The notes under the pieces were generated by a model, which saw only the letters and a list, made by a program, of their open reading frames with translations, searched no databases and was not told where the DNA came from. A DNA stretch of 38,292 nucleotides from an uncultured Clostridia bacterium (lineage in GTDB: Bacteria; Bacillota; Clostridia; TANB77; CAG-508), in contig CAKOVP010000011.1 in NCBI GenBank assembly GCA_934122035.1, positions 1 through 38,292 on the forward strand, written 5' to 3'. Shown piece after piece: positions 6,143-17,394 of the stretch; position 1 is the first letter of the stretch; every line of letters begins with the position of its first letter. The position numbers and the translations under genes are program-made.

Positions 6143-9100
6143 ATGCAACAAAAATTATTAAAAGTAATTTCAGCATTATTAATAGCTACAATGCTTTATG
6201 CAAATTCAGCGGTTGTAATAAGTTATGCTGCAGACACTTTGTTATCAAGTACAGAGCTAGAAAAACAAAAAACGTCTACAAATAATGAAAATGTAGATTT
6301 TAATGTGTACTACGATGACAACACACATTCTAAATCAATAAACATTAATGACGTAGATACAAAACTAAATATCAAGCTTAATGTAAAGAATGCTGGATAT
6401 CTAAAAGATATCACAGTAGATTTTTCAGATTCTAATTTTGCTATTACAGCAGAAAAAGACGACGACAATATAATTCAAAATGTAGATGAAAAAAAGAAAA
6501 CGATATCATTTAATCAAATAAATGCTGGAAGTAACATTACAAAGGCAATAAAGATATCTGCAGAAAAAAATGAGAGCGTAAATGCGGATATGTTTAGCAA
6601 GGATAATAATATAAAACTTACAGCAACATATGTAAATAGTAATGGAAAAGAGGTTGCTATATCAAAAACTCTAGTTATTCATACTGGATGGAACGCCAAA
6701 GAAGATAAAGCAACATTAAATTATGAGACAACAAAGTATATTCCATATGCAGTTAATGGAACTAATAAAATAATTGTTCAAGGTAACATTACATCATATT
6801 TAAAAGACGGTGTTCTTCCTATAAAAAATACAAGTATAGAAGTAACAGCACCACAAATAAATAATGAGTATCCAGAAAAAGTAAGCGTTATTGCAAACAC
6901 GAATGCTGCAACAAATGGAGATATAAGTGGAAATTTATTTACAGAAAATAATTGGAACTATGATAATACAACAGGAAAAATAATAATAAATGTTAATAAT
7001 GAAGCTAAAAATGGAAAAATTAGTTGGAAAAAGGATTCGAAAGATGTATATATAGTAACATATGTATATTCAGAAAATGCATATAATGCAGTAAAAGATT
7101 CTATAGTAAGAATTACATATAGTGCAAATTCTAAAATAAGTTTATATAATGATGGAACTGGAGTCACAAATTTAACAGCTAAAACAAGTGGCTATGATGA
7201 CCAAGATAAAGCAATTGGTGATATTATAGATTTTTCAACATATATGACAAGAAATTTAAATAAAGGATACATGTATAATAATAAAGTTGCAAGTACAGCT
7301 GATAAAAAAGAAACAATATATAATGTTCTTTATACAGCAAGTGTTGCTTATGCTCCAGCCGTTGATAAAATAGTTATTGAACAAGGTGTTGATGGATTTT
7401 ATGATAGCAATGAAACAGAAAGTTCAACTACAGTAGGTAATAAAAACTATGCATATAATAAAACGGTATTGGTTTCAGTTGAGGAATTTAATAAGATACT
7501 TGGACAAGATGGTACAATAAAAATATTCAAAGATAATGAACAAGTCAATACTATTACTAGAGCAACTGCAATGCTAAGCAGTGATGAAGTAAATGTTATA
7601 AACAAAGATACTCTGTCTGGAAGTGGATATTATGTATTATACATATCAGACTTAAATACAAATAAAATCAAAATAGAAACTTCTAAACCTGTAAGTGAGG
7701 GAAATATAACATTTTACATAGAAAAAGCGATTGCAAAAGACATAGATTATAGTAAAAATCAAATTAAGAATTTCAAGACATTAAGATCTTCAGCAACTAT
7801 TAAAGCTTTTAATGAAGATATTGCAATTTCAGAAAAAACTGTAGAACCAACATATGTTTGTGAGCTTGAAGAACCAACTTTAAAAGCTAACATTAGCTCA
7901 AATAAAGAAAGTTTATCTACTATATTAGAAAATAAAGATGTAGAAATAAAAGCAACATTAGAAACAGATAGCATAGAGGATATGTTATATACAAATCCAA
8001 CTGTAACAATAAAGTTACCTTCTAATATAGAAACAATAAATGTAAAAGATGAAAAATTATATTTTGATGATGAACTAGAAATTAAAGAGGCAAAATTAGT
8101 AAATAACTCAGATGGAACAAAAAGTATAATAACAACATTAAATGGAACTCAAACAAAATATAACAATGTTGCAGCTAAGGGAGCTACTTTAAGTATAGTT
8201 GCAGATATAACTTTAAATAAATTAACACCTACAACAGATACAGAAATTGAGTTAACAATAAAAAATGAAGATGGAGAAACAGCAAATAGTAGTTGTAAAA
8301 TTGCATATGTTGCACCAACAGGAGTTGTAACAACAAACTCTATTGCAAACTATAAAGAAAATGCTGAAGAGTTAATGTCGATTAGTGGAGAAGAAAAAGA
8401 AGCAATAATACCAACATTATCAAACAGCAGAAATACAACATTTACTATGAATGTAATAAACAATTATAATTACGATTTATCAAATGTTGTAGTGCTAGGT
8501 AGAATACCATTTGAAAATAATAAAGATATATTAACAAACCAAAGTCTTGGTTCAAATATCACGCTTTCTTTAGTAGAAAAGCTTGCTATAAAGAACATAG
8601 AATCTTCAAATGCAACAATATATTATTCAGAAAATGGTGAAGCAAATAAAGATATTCAAAACGAACAAAATGGATGGACAACAAATCCTGAAAACTTAAC
8701 AAATATAAAATCTTATATGATAGTACTAAACAATTACACAATGAAAAAAGGTGATAGTTTTACATTTTCGTATAAGTCACAAATACCAGGAAACCTAGAA
8801 CATAACAAATCAGCATATGAAAATTATGTAGTTTATTATGATAGTAATGAAAGTACAGAAAATAAAACAGTTGCTCCAAAGATTGGCGTAACAACTGGCA
8901 ATGGGCCTTCAATAAGCGCAAACTTAAGCTCTACTCAAGGAGAAAAAATACAAGGTGGAGATATATTAAAATATAAATTAACTGTAGAAAACAATGGAAC
9001 AGAATCTGCTAAAGGTTTACAGGCAACAATACCAGTAGAGAACTCATTTACATATGTAATAAAAAATGATGAAAATATAAATGGATATGAAATTGGCTCA

Positions 9101-11176
9101 GGAATAGAAAATAAAATAGACGATAATGGAAACACAATATGTGTTTTAACAATAGATTTAGACGAAGTTAAACCACATTCTTCAATAGAAAAAGAAATAT
9201 GGTTACTAACAGATGCAACATCATCAAATGAAATAGAATATACTGCTAAAGTGGCAGTATCTAATGGAGATGTTACAGCAGAAACAAATTCTATTACAAA
9301 AACAATAGCACAAACATATTTTAAAACTTCATTAAAAAATGAAAATACAGAAGTACAGGTAGGAAAAGAATTCAGCTTTAACATATATGTACAATCTTCT
9401 GAACCAAACCTATATATAGAAGACGGAATATATAAATATACTGGAAATAGAAATAATTCAGTAATAAGTTTTGACTTGCCTCAAGAATGCTCAATTACAC
9501 AAGTTTCAAAAGACGATGAAGATATTACAAAATCCATTAGTAACAAAGATAGCAAAGTTTCAATTCCAGTTGGAACTGTTGCAGATGAAACAGTAAAAGT
9601 TAAAGTAACATTAAAGGCAAATGATTTAAAAGATACTTATCAGAAAAATGTAACAATAGCTCCAGAAATAATTGCAGACGAAATGAGTTCTTCTGAAAAA
9701 ATTGAAGAAACAAACATTGAAATAAATAAGATAGGTGTAGATGTAAAACTTACATCAAGCATACCTTCAAATACAAAAATAAAAACAGGAGAAGAATTTG
9801 CATACACAATATCAATTTCAAATAAATCAAATACAGAACTACTTGATGTAGAAATAAAAGACCAATTACCTAAAGAACTTGTATATTCTGGCATGGAAAT
9901 GAAAGTTGATGCTGGTGTAATATCAGAAAGTGGAAGTGTTGATGAAAATAATACATTTACTACAACATTGGGATTACTTGATAAAAAAGCAACAGCAACT
10001 TTAACGGTAAGAGTTGTTGCATCAAAACAAGATAGTGATACAAAAATTTCCAATAAAGCAGTTGTTTCTCAGTCTGAACTTGGAAATATTGAATCAAATT
10101 CAATTGAGAATACAATTAAAGCATATAATTCAAATGATGACGACATTATAGTACCAGGCGAAGAAACAAGAAAAATTACAGGTTCAGTTTGGTATGATGA
10201 AAACCAAAATGGTATAAAAGATCAAGATGAAAAAATGGTATCTGATGTCAAGGTGTTACTTCTAAATAACTCAACTGGAGATGTTGCAAAAGATAGTAAT
10301 TCAGAGGATTTAATTACTAAAACAGACAATAATGGCGAGTATGCATTTAGTAATGTTAAACAAGGAAAATATACAGTAATATTCTTCTATGATTCTGCAA
10401 ATTATAGTGCTACAGCTTACAAGAAAGATGGAGCTGACGAAACTAAAAACTCTGATGCAATAGACAAAGATGTTACCTATGAAGGAGAAACTAAAAAAGC
10501 TGGAGTATCGGAAGAAATTTCATTACAAAATGAGAACATATATAATATAGACCTTGGACTAATAGCAGATAAAAAATTTGATTTAAAATTAGAAAAGACA
10601 ATAAGCAAAATAACATTAAATAATAATAAACAATCAAAAGTATATGAATATAATAAAAATTTAGCTAAAATAGATATTGCTTCAAAAGATGCAGATAATA
10701 CAACAATGATTGTAGAGTACAAAATAAAAATAACAAACGAAGGAGCAATTCCAGGTTATGTTAAGAAAATAGCTGATTATCTTCCTGAAAGCTTAAAATT
10801 CAATTCAGAGCTAAATAAAGACTGGTATACAGCCAAAGAAAACAATACTATTTATAATAGTTCGTTATCAAATACATTAATTAATCCTGGAGAGAGCAAA
10901 GAAGTAATATTAACATTAACAGTTAAAGTTACAGATAATACATTTGGAATGATAACAAATAATGCAGAAATTTATGAAGCTTCAAACGACTATGGATTAG
11001 CAGATACAGATTCAACACCAGGAAACAAAAAAACAGATGAAGATGATTATTCTACTGCAAACATTTTACTCGGAGTAAAAACTGGACAAATATTCATATA
11101 TGTAACATTAACTATAACATCAATTGCAATTATAGGTATTGGCATATATATGATAAAAAAGAAAGTACTAAAATAA
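6143..11176 (+). CDS. Giant secreted surface protein, DUF11-like/SdrD-B repeats
   Basis: A 1677-aa protein starting at ATG 6143 behind AAGGAGGAG. The frame is open from GTG 6119, but that codon precedes the ribosome site. Residues 1-29 form a signal peptide (hydrophobic core SALLIATMLYA, cleavage likely after SYA). The body is Asn/Thr/Glu-rich beta-sandwich-like sequence. DUF11-type units include GDILKYKLTVENNGTESAKG and GEEFAYTISISNKSNTELLD. One SdrD-B domain (about residues 1346-1470) opens GSVWYDENQNGIKDQDE with a calcium-loop-like Asp/Asn run. The C-terminus is one membrane helix (about 1650-1670) plus a basic tail, preceded by GVKTGQ. That is a sorting-signal layout without a classical LPxTG. 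It is probably an adhesin or structural wall protein, and it is the first gene of a two-gene operon. Ligand unknown. Confidence 0.8.
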   Translation: MQQKLLKVISALLIATMLYANSAVVISYAADTLLSSTELEKQKTSTNNENVDFNVYYDDNTHSKSININDVDTKLNIKLNVKNAGYLKDITVDFSDSNFAITAEKDDDNIIQNVDEKKKTISFNQINAGSNITKAIKISAEKNESVNADMFSKDNNIKLTATYVNSNGKEVAISKTLVIHTGWNAKEDKATLNYETTKYIPYAVNGTNKIIVQGNITSYLKDGVLPIKNTSIEVTAPQINNEYPEKVSVIANTNAATNGDISGNLFTENNWNYDNTTGKIIINVNNEAKNGKISWKKDSKDVYIVTYVYSENAYNAVKDSIVRITYSANSKISLYNDGTGVTNLTAKTSGYDDQDKAIGDIIDFSTYMTRNLNKGYMYNNKVASTADKKETIYNVLYTASVAYAPAVDKIVIEQGVDGFYDSNETESSTTVGNKNYAYNKTVLVSVEEFNKILGQDGTIKIFKDNEQVNTITRATAMLSSDEVNVINKDTLSGSGYYVLYISDLNTNKIKIETSKPVSEGNITFYIEKAIAKDIDYSKNQIKNFKTLRSSATIKAFNEDIAISEKTVEPTYVCELEEPTLKANISSNKESLSTILENKDVEIKATLETDSIEDMLYTNPTVTIKLPSNIETINVKDEKLYFDDELEIKEAKLVNNSDGTKSIITTLNGTQTKYNNVAAKGATLSIVADITLNKLTPTTDTEIELTIKNEDGETANSSCKIAYVAPTGVVTTNSIANYKENAEELMSISGEEKEAIIPTLSNSRNTTFTMNVINNYNYDLSNVVVLGRIPFENNKDILTNQSLGSNITLSLVEKLAIKNIESSNATIYYSENGEANKDIQNEQNGWTTNPENLTNIKSYMIVLNNYTMKKGDSFTFSYKSQIPGNLEHNKSAYENYVVYYDSNESTENKTVAPKIGVTTGNGPSISANLSSTQGEKIQGGDILKYKLTVENNGTESAKGLQATIPVENSFTYVIKNDENINGYEIGSGIENKIDDNGNTICVLTIDLDEVKPHSSIEKEIWLLTDATSSNEIEYTAKVAVSNGDVTAETNSITKTIAQTYFKTSLKNENTEVQVGKEFSFNIYVQSSEPNLYIEDGIYKYTGNRNNSVISFDLPQECSITQVSKDDEDITKSISNKDSKVSIPVGTVADETVKVKVTLKANDLKDTYQKNVTIAPEIIADEMSSSEKIEETNIEINKIGVDVKLTSSIPSNTKIKTGEEFAYTISISNKSNTELLDVEIKDQLPKELVYSGMEMKVDAGVISESGSVDENNTFTTTLGLLDKKATATLTVRVVASKQDSDTKISNKAVVSQSELGNIESNSIENTIKAYNSNDDDIIVPGEETRKITGSVWYDENQNGIKDQDEKMVSDVKVLLLNNSTGDVAKDSNSEDLITKTDNNGEYAFSNVKQGKYTVIFFYDSANYSATAYKKDGADETKNSDAIDKDVTYEGETKKAGVSEEISLQNENIYNIDLGLIADKKFDLKLEKTISKITLNNNKQSKVYEYNKNLAKIDIASKDADNTTMIVEYKIKITNEGAIPGYVKKIADYLPESLKFNSELNKDWYTAKENNTIYNSSLSNTLINPGESKEVILTLTVKVTDNTFGMITNNAEIYEASNDYGLADTDSTPGNKKTDEDDYSTANILLGVKTGQIFIYVTLTITSIAIIGIGIYMIKKKVLK

Positions 11177-11194
11177 GAAAGGGGGAAAAGAAAC

Positions 11195-14100
11195 ATGAAA
11201 AATTGTAAAAAGATAGCCAAATTTTTAGTAACATTTTTAACATTTGTACTATTATCTTTCATTCTAAACATTGCTACAACAGCTGTACAAGCATTTACAT
11301 TACCTGTGTGGAGTGGAAGTATGCCATCTTCATCAGCCAATGGAATTACAGGTTATTTCCCTCAATCTTATTCTGGAGGAATAGCTCTTTGTAATGATGA
11401 CCAAGCAGTTGTAAGATGGGGAAGCAAAGATTATAAAGTTTATTATCCAACATTGGATGACTATTATCCTTCAATGGACAGATGGAGAAGTGCAAATGAT
11501 TCCAATTTCATCCCTTTTTTAAAGGGAAAAGCAAACAAGCTAATAAAGGCAACAAATAAAACTAATTTAGATAAGCAATGGATAAACACATCAGATAATG
11601 CTTCGACAGGAGCAGACAATTTAAAAGATGCACCAAGAGAATATCCAAGTTCAGTATCTGTAGATTGGTATGATGATGATGCTGGAAAATTAGCAGATGA
11701 CTCAAAACCATTAATTGCCATGATAAGAGAAACGAACCCAATGACTGGCGGAGAAGTAGTTGATTATAGAAGATTAATGAAAGCTAGGGATGGGTGCGAA
11801 AGAGCTTTACGACAACAATTTAATGATATAGCAAAAACATCTCAGCCACATAAACTACAAGAAGGATACGATTCAACAGAAAGAGAATATCCAACAGTAA
11901 TAGAAAAACGTGAAAAAATAAGTTTGGGGGTGCAAGTTGCTGTATCTGGAACTGGCTCAACATCAAGCTATAGTAATATAGGTGGAAAAACAATAGATAC
12001 ACGTTCAACTTCATCATTTGAAGATATTATGACTGCATATATTTATTCTGGGGAATATCATAAATCAAGACAAAATCCAACTGGTTATGATCTAATAGAT
12101 GTGCAAGTTGCAAACTGGCTACAAAATGATCATAATCAACACGGAGGATCTGGTGCACATGGATATAATGCTGATGGTTCAGGTTCTTCTACAATTACAC
12201 AAGGAATTAGCTCTTCAAGAGGAAGAACGTTATATTTAGAAGCAAGAGATTTTTACAAATTTATAAGCCAATATAAAGCAAACGGAAATAAATATGTTGC
12301 AAGTGTAAATACATCATCTGCACAAGTATTTGTTAGTAGAGATGATTCAAATAGAGGTAATGACGAATATATAATAGGACCAGTTTCTATATCATATCCA
12401 TATTATCATAATATATCATACATGACTGATATTATATTAGAAGCCACAAATAAGGACGGCGGAAGTTCTAAATTAAGCTATAAAAATAGTGATTTTAAGA
12501 TTGTAATGCAATCAAAAGGAGGAAATAGCTTAACAGGAGGAACAGCATTCCCAGGAGAAAATGGAATTTCAAATGAAAACTTTTATATAATAGTAAACGC
12601 TTCAAAAGCAGCATATCCAGATACAATAAAAATAAGAGGAGAATTTGAGTATACAGATTATTGCAAAACACAATATACAACTTGGTATCCAAATGGAGGA
12701 ATTCAAGTTTATAGATATGTTGGACTTGTTGCTCGTGGAGACATAACATACACAGTTAAATATTATTGGGCTGATTCATCCACAACAACTACTCAAAGAG
12801 AGGTACCAGGTGCTACTTATCAATTGTGGAAACATGGAAATGGAGACAGTCAAAAAGTTTATTCACATGAACAATCGCCTGCAGATAAAGGACTAACAGG
12901 TTGGTATATAGAATCTACAGGACAAGATCCAAGTACATGGGAATCTGTTACAACAACAAAATTAGTTAATCATAATGATACTGTGTCTGCTACTGCTGCA
13001 GTAATGCAAGGTATTATAATAATGGATTGTGATAACAAATATAATACAAAAGTAACAGATATTGCACAGGAAGCAAGAAAAGTTTCATACTTCTCAACAA
13101 GATCTTCTTCAAATAGCGGAAGTATAACTGTTACTGTAGATGAACCAGAATCTAGTCAATCTACATATGCTCATAAGGCATCTGCAAAAGCAGAAGAATC
13201 AATAGACCTAACTATTAAGATAGGTGGAAAAGTTTGGGTAGATGGAGAAGCTGGAAAAGAATCAAAATATGATGGACAATTTAATGGTAGCCAAGACAGA
13301 GCTATGTCAAATGTAACAGTAAAATTACATCAAAGAACTCCAAATGGTTCTACAAGTGTAAAAGCACAAACTAAAACAGATGGAAATGGACAATATTCAT
13401 TTGAAAGCCTAAATGCACTATATACTTACTATGTAGAGTTTGTATATAACGGGCAATATTATCAACCAACAATATATAAAAATGGAGATTGGGCAAATAG
13501 TTCAAAAGGTGTAGATATAATTTCTGAAAGACAAGCATTTAATGCAAAATTTGCAGAAATTGGTTCAAATCCACAAAACTATGCTGGAGGACCAGTATAC
13601 ACAAGAGATGATTTGAAAAATGGTGGATATATAGATGAATTTGGAAATCCAACTGGAAACTATAATCAATATGTAAATGATTGTATGATGTCTTCTTACA
13701 CAGGATATAATCAAGGAGGTTTCAATATAGATTATTATCCAGTATACAATAAGTTTGTAATTGGAAGAGAAATAAATGGTGCAAACAAAGCAACAATAAC
13801 AAGGGACTCTTCAGGACAAGCAATAAGCTCATATAATATGCTATATGCTGGAAATTATAATAATCTTTGCGTAAATCAAGGATATGTATTAAGAGAAATT
13901 GCAGACTTAGCAGCTCGTAAGGACGTATTACAAACTACATTAGAAATGAATGGAAAGAATCCACAAGTTTATAAATACAATAAAAACAATGACTCTGGCG
14001 CAGCTGATATATCAGTGAGAGTATCAGACTATTACTATGGCACAAACTATACAAGAGAAATATATAAAGAAGATTACTTTAAACCATTAGATAATAATGA

Positions 14101-16750
14101 AGATACTAAATTAGATGCAGACGATTGGTTAAAAATATATGTTACATATAAAATTAGATTAACAAATCAATCAGAAACAATCGCTGGTGTTGTTCAAGAA
14201 ATAGTAGATTACTATGATGATGAATATACATTAATTGGAAGCGATAATACAGTTGCAAGTGAGCAAAAATATAAACCATATATAGGCGATAGAAATGGTA
14301 AAACAGACTCAGATAATATTCTAGGAAAAGGAATAAAAGTTACAACTAATAACAACAGCAAATATGGTGCTGGAACAGAATCTAATATGTCAGGATATAA
14401 TAAAACTTACATTAGAACAGATTCAGAAATAAAAATACCAGAATCTGGAGGAGATTTATACATGTTCCTAACATTCAGAGTAAATAGCATAAATAATTTA
14501 CTTGTATTAGATGATGGACACAATGGAGCAGATGATAATGGAAAGGCAAACATTATAGAAATAAACGGTTATAAAACATATTATACAGATAAAACACATG
14601 CTCCAAATGAATCAAATTCACAAACCGATACAGAATATTCTGCAGGAGATATTGCAGGACTTGTAGATAGAGATTCAATTGCAGGTAACCTAAGAACAGA
14701 CAGAATTGATAAGAATACTTCATTTGCAAATAAATCAGCAGAACAATTAAGAAATGAGTATGGATTAGAAGATGATTCTGATAAGGCTCCAAGTATCAAG
14801 ATAAAACTATATAATGATACAGAACATGAAAGAAAAGCTTCAGGAACTGTATGGGATGATAGTAGAGATACAAATTCAGACCTTGCAAGAATTGGTAATG
14901 GAAAATTAGACAATGGAGAAGCAGGAGTTCAAGGTGTTAAAGTTGAACTTATAGATATGAAATTATCTGCAAAATATAAAAATACTAAGGGAACAGATAT
15001 AGTTGCAACTATATTAGTAGAAGATAGTAATGGTAACATAATTGATAATGTTGCTGGAAAGAGATATAGCTGGAAAAAGGCTGAAGCAACAACAGACTCA
15101 AATGGTAACTACATATTTAGCGGATATATTCCATCAAATTATGTTATGAAATTTACATATGGTTTAGGCAGCGAAGATGAAACTATAAAATATAATGGAC
15201 AAGACTATAAATCAACAACATATTATACACCTTCATCAAATGTAGAATACAATGTAAATGATCCAGATAACAATGCATACACTTATGTAGGAACTGCTAA
15301 TAATCCAGAAACACCACAAACATATAATTTCTATGGAATGCAAAGTAATAATACAGAAACAACATATTTCTATAACTTAGCTCAAGCTGATTCTGATAAT
15401 AAGAATGGAATTCGTAAATCAGATGCTAGAGATGTAATGGGAAACGTTCAAACAGAAGGAACAAGAAAATATGTAAATAATTACAGCAATAACAGTGGAA
15501 ATGGTGTTACAAATGAATTATCACAACAATTACATGATACAACTCCAAAAACATATATGGTTGCTGAGTCAGGTCAAATAAGTGTTGAATTAGAGTATAA
15601 CAGAACAGAAAGCAATACAAGTGATGATGTAAAACAAAATACTCAAAACAATGCTGGTTCAAGCAATACAGATAATTCAGGATACTACCGTATAGAAAAT
15701 TTAGACTTTGGTTTAGTAGAAAGACCAAAAGCCCAAATTAAAATAACAAAACAAGTTGCAAACGTAAAGGTTACACTTGCTAATGGAAATACATTGTTTG
15801 ATGCTTCTAGTAAAGCAACAAACGTTATGTGGATGAATCACAAAGCACATGGACAAGATACAGATAACACATATACAATAAGCAACAACTACAGAAATCA
15901 AATGATGAAAGAACCAGTTGTAAGAGCAAATTCTTCAAATAAAGGAAAAATTCAACTTACAATGGACGAAGAACTAATGCATGGATCAACACTTCAAGTA
16001 ACATATGCAATAACAGCTGCCAATATAGGAGAGGTAGACTATTTAGATAATCAATTCTACTATACAGGTAAAACAAATAATACAAATGCAAACAATATTG
16101 CAAGAACATCAGCAGATACATTAATAGATTATGTTGGAACACAAGTACATAATGCAAATTTTGCAGATGATAAAACAGCAACAAGAAATAATTTACAATT
16201 TAATAAAGAACAAAATGCTGCTTGGAATGTAATGACTATTGATGAAATTAGAAATAATGGATTATTAAATAACAATGCATTAGAAAATGCTAAAAAATAT
16301 ACAACAATAATTACAACAGATGCGTTGAAAAAAGATTTATTACCAATTATTGCAGATGAAAACAATAGCAAAAACGTTGCAGATGCATTAGAAAAAGATC
16401 CATTAAATGCAATTGAGAATACAGTAAATAAAACTAATAGTGTAGTAGGAGTTAAACTTGTATTATCTCAAATGATTACACAAGATAACAGTAGCGACGA
16501 TATGGTATATAATAATATGGTAGAACTTGTAAAATCAAGCAATACAGTAGGTAGAAGAATGGCTTACTCAGTAGCAGGAAATCAAGATCCAACTATTGAG
16601 CCACAAGAAATTGATGCAGATGATGCACAAGAAATAAATATATTACCTCCATTTGGCCAAAACTATATTTACTATATATTAGGATTTGTAGTAGCTGTAA
16701 TCTTAATTGCAGGAATTGCAATAACAATAAAAATTGTTAAGAAGAAATAA
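11195..16750 (+). CDS. Giant secreted surface protein, two SdrD-B domains
   Basis: An 1851-aa protein with an AGAAAGGGGG ribosome site, starting 18 nt after the previous stop, so co-transcribed. The signal peptide is residues 1-33 (core LVTFLTFVLLSFILNIA, cleavage after VQA). Residues 34-670 are a Trp/Tyr/Ser-rich region I do not recognise. An SdrD-B domain starts near residue 675 (GGKVWVDGEAG ... KTDGNGQYSFESL) and a second near 1212 (SGTVWDDSRDTNSD ... NGKLDNGEAGVQGVKVEL). Between them lies a segment (VYKYNKNN ... YVTYKIRLTNQSETIAG) like the DUF11-like region after the SdrD-B domain of the upstream protein, which suggests common origin. The C-terminus is ILPPFGQN, one membrane helix, then KIVKKK. 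This resembles a cell-wall sorting signal with Phe where LPxTG has Thr. No sortase is in the window. Confidence 0.8.
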   Translation: MKNCKKIAKFLVTFLTFVLLSFILNIATTAVQAFTLPVWSGSMPSSSANGITGYFPQSYSGGIALCNDDQAVVRWGSKDYKVYYPTLDDYYPSMDRWRSANDSNFIPFLKGKANKLIKATNKTNLDKQWINTSDNASTGADNLKDAPREYPSSVSVDWYDDDAGKLADDSKPLIAMIRETNPMTGGEVVDYRRLMKARDGCERALRQQFNDIAKTSQPHKLQEGYDSTEREYPTVIEKREKISLGVQVAVSGTGSTSSYSNIGGKTIDTRSTSSFEDIMTAYIYSGEYHKSRQNPTGYDLIDVQVANWLQNDHNQHGGSGAHGYNADGSGSSTITQGISSSRGRTLYLEARDFYKFISQYKANGNKYVASVNTSSAQVFVSRDDSNRGNDEYIIGPVSISYPYYHNISYMTDIILEATNKDGGSSKLSYKNSDFKIVMQSKGGNSLTGGTAFPGENGISNENFYIIVNASKAAYPDTIKIRGEFEYTDYCKTQYTTWYPNGGIQVYRYVGLVARGDITYTVKYYWADSSTTTTQREVPGATYQLWKHGNGDSQKVYSHEQSPADKGLTGWYIESTGQDPSTWESVTTTKLVNHNDTVSATAAVMQGIIIMDCDNKYNTKVTDIAQEARKVSYFSTRSSSNSGSITVTVDEPESSQSTYAHKASAKAEESIDLTIKIGGKVWVDGEAGKESKYDGQFNGSQDRAMSNVTVKLHQRTPNGSTSVKAQTKTDGNGQYSFESLNALYTYYVEFVYNGQYYQPTIYKNGDWANSSKGVDIISERQAFNAKFAEIGSNPQNYAGGPVYTRDDLKNGGYIDEFGNPTGNYNQYVNDCMMSSYTGYNQGGFNIDYYPVYNKFVIGREINGANKATITRDSSGQAISSYNMLYAGNYNNLCVNQGYVLREIADLAARKDVLQTTLEMNGKNPQVYKYNKNNDSGAADISVRVSDYYYGTNYTREIYKEDYFKPLDNNEDTKLDADDWLKIYVTYKIRLTNQSETIAGVVQEIVDYYDDEYTLIGSDNTVASEQKYKPYIGDRNGKTDSDNILGKGIKVTTNNNSKYGAGTESNMSGYNKTYIRTDSEIKIPESGGDLYMFLTFRVNSINNLLVLDDGHNGADDNGKANIIEINGYKTYYTDKTHAPNESNSQTDTEYSAGDIAGLVDRDSIAGNLRTDRIDKNTSFANKSAEQLRNEYGLEDDSDKAPSIKIKLYNDTEHERKASGTVWDDSRDTNSDLARIGNGKLDNGEAGVQGVKVELIDMKLSAKYKNTKGTDIVATILVEDSNGNIIDNVAGKRYSWKKAEATTDSNGNYIFSGYIPSNYVMKFTYGLGSEDETIKYNGQDYKSTTYYTPSSNVEYNVNDPDNNAYTYVGTANNPETPQTYNFYGMQSNNTETTYFYNLAQADSDNKNGIRKSDARDVMGNVQTEGTRKYVNNYSNNSGNGVTNELSQQLHDTTPKTYMVAESGQISVELEYNRTESNTSDDVKQNTQNNAGSSNTDNSGYYRIENLDFGLVERPKAQIKITKQVANVKVTLANGNTLFDASSKATNVMWMNHKAHGQDTDNTYTISNNYRNQMMKEPVVRANSSNKGKIQLTMDEELMHGSTLQVTYAITAANIGEVDYLDNQFYYTGKTNNTNANNIARTSADTLIDYVGTQVHNANFADDKTATRNNLQFNKEQNAAWNVMTIDEIRNNGLLNNNALENAKKYTTIITTDALKKDLLPIIADENNSKNVADALEKDPLNAIENTVNKTNSVVGVKLVLSQMITQDNSSDDMVYNNMVELVKSSNTVGRRMAYSVAGNQDPTIEPQEIDADDAQEINILPPFGQNYIYYILGFVVAVILIAGIAITIKIVKKK

Positions 16751-16770
16751 GTAATTACACAACTCCCAAG

Positions 16771-16811
16771 AGACTTAGACTTTATAGTCTAGGTTTCTTT
16801 TTTATTTTATT
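16771..16811 (+). terminator. Intrinsic terminator of the surface-protein operon
   Basis: CTTAGACT (16774-16781), loop TTAT, AGTCTAGG (16786-16793), then TTTCTTTTTT. The stem extends through A/T pairs into the T-run. Confidence 0.9.
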
Positions 16812-16886
16812 AGGGAAGTCCTACTGACTTTCCAGAATAAATAAAATGTTGCACAAAAAATTTATTTCATAAATTTTTGCATACAA

Positions 16887-16969
16887 ACAAATTTACTGAA
16901 AATTTCAATTTTATAGAGAATCATAAAGGGGAAGAGAAAATACTGAAAATTGAAAATTTTCAGATTTGT
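16887..16969. repeat. 83-nt long inverted repeat
   Basis: The left arm is ACAAAT (16887-16892), three unpaired bases, then CTGAAAATTTCAATTTT (16896-16912). It pairs with AAAATTGAAAATTTTCAG (16946-16963) followed by ATTTGT (16964-16969), with one bulged base. The 33-nt centre is purine-rich. There is no T-run and no gene inside. It could be a small non-autonomous element, an RNA hairpin or a protein-binding site. Confidence 0.65.
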
Positions 16970-17394
16970 TCTGGCTAAAAATAGAAAGAACTGCTTATAA
17001 TGAACAAATGCTAAAAAAACTATTGAAAAATAAAGAAAAATAAAAAATAGTTTTTTGAAAATGTGAAAATATAATAAAAAAATAAATGAAATAAAAATAA
17101 GAAAAACACGAGAAAATAAATAAAAACAAACGCTACTTAATAATAAAAATAATTAATAAAATACTAAAAAATGAAAAAATGATTTTTTAATAAAACTTAA
17201 AAATGTAATAATTTTGTAACAGAGAATATAAAAATGATATAACCAGAATGGACGAAAAGCTTTAAATATAAGCTTTTAAAGATACAAATACTTCCAAAAA
17301 AATACAAAAATTACATAAAAAAGCAAATACTACTATAACGTGAAAACCTTGCAACTAGCTGAATACGACCTACGTAAACATAATAAATATCACT
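16970..17394. other. AT-rich intergenic stretch upstream of nrdD
   Basis: Roughly 425 nt of very A-rich sequence with no coding-like frame and no RNA gene that I recognise. I looked for paired NrdR boxes and found none. Confidence 0.5.

Noticed and set aside
6958..16371. Many minus-strand frames of 60-150 aa opposite the two surface-protein genes
   Set aside because: They mirror the codon pattern of the long plus-strand genes, lack ribosome sites and read as hydrophobic or Ser/Ile/Phe-rich shadows.
16970..17394. Paired NrdR boxes upstream of nrdD
   Set aside because: No pair of sites resembling the ACA-n-TATAT-n-TGT type consensus at helical spacing was found.
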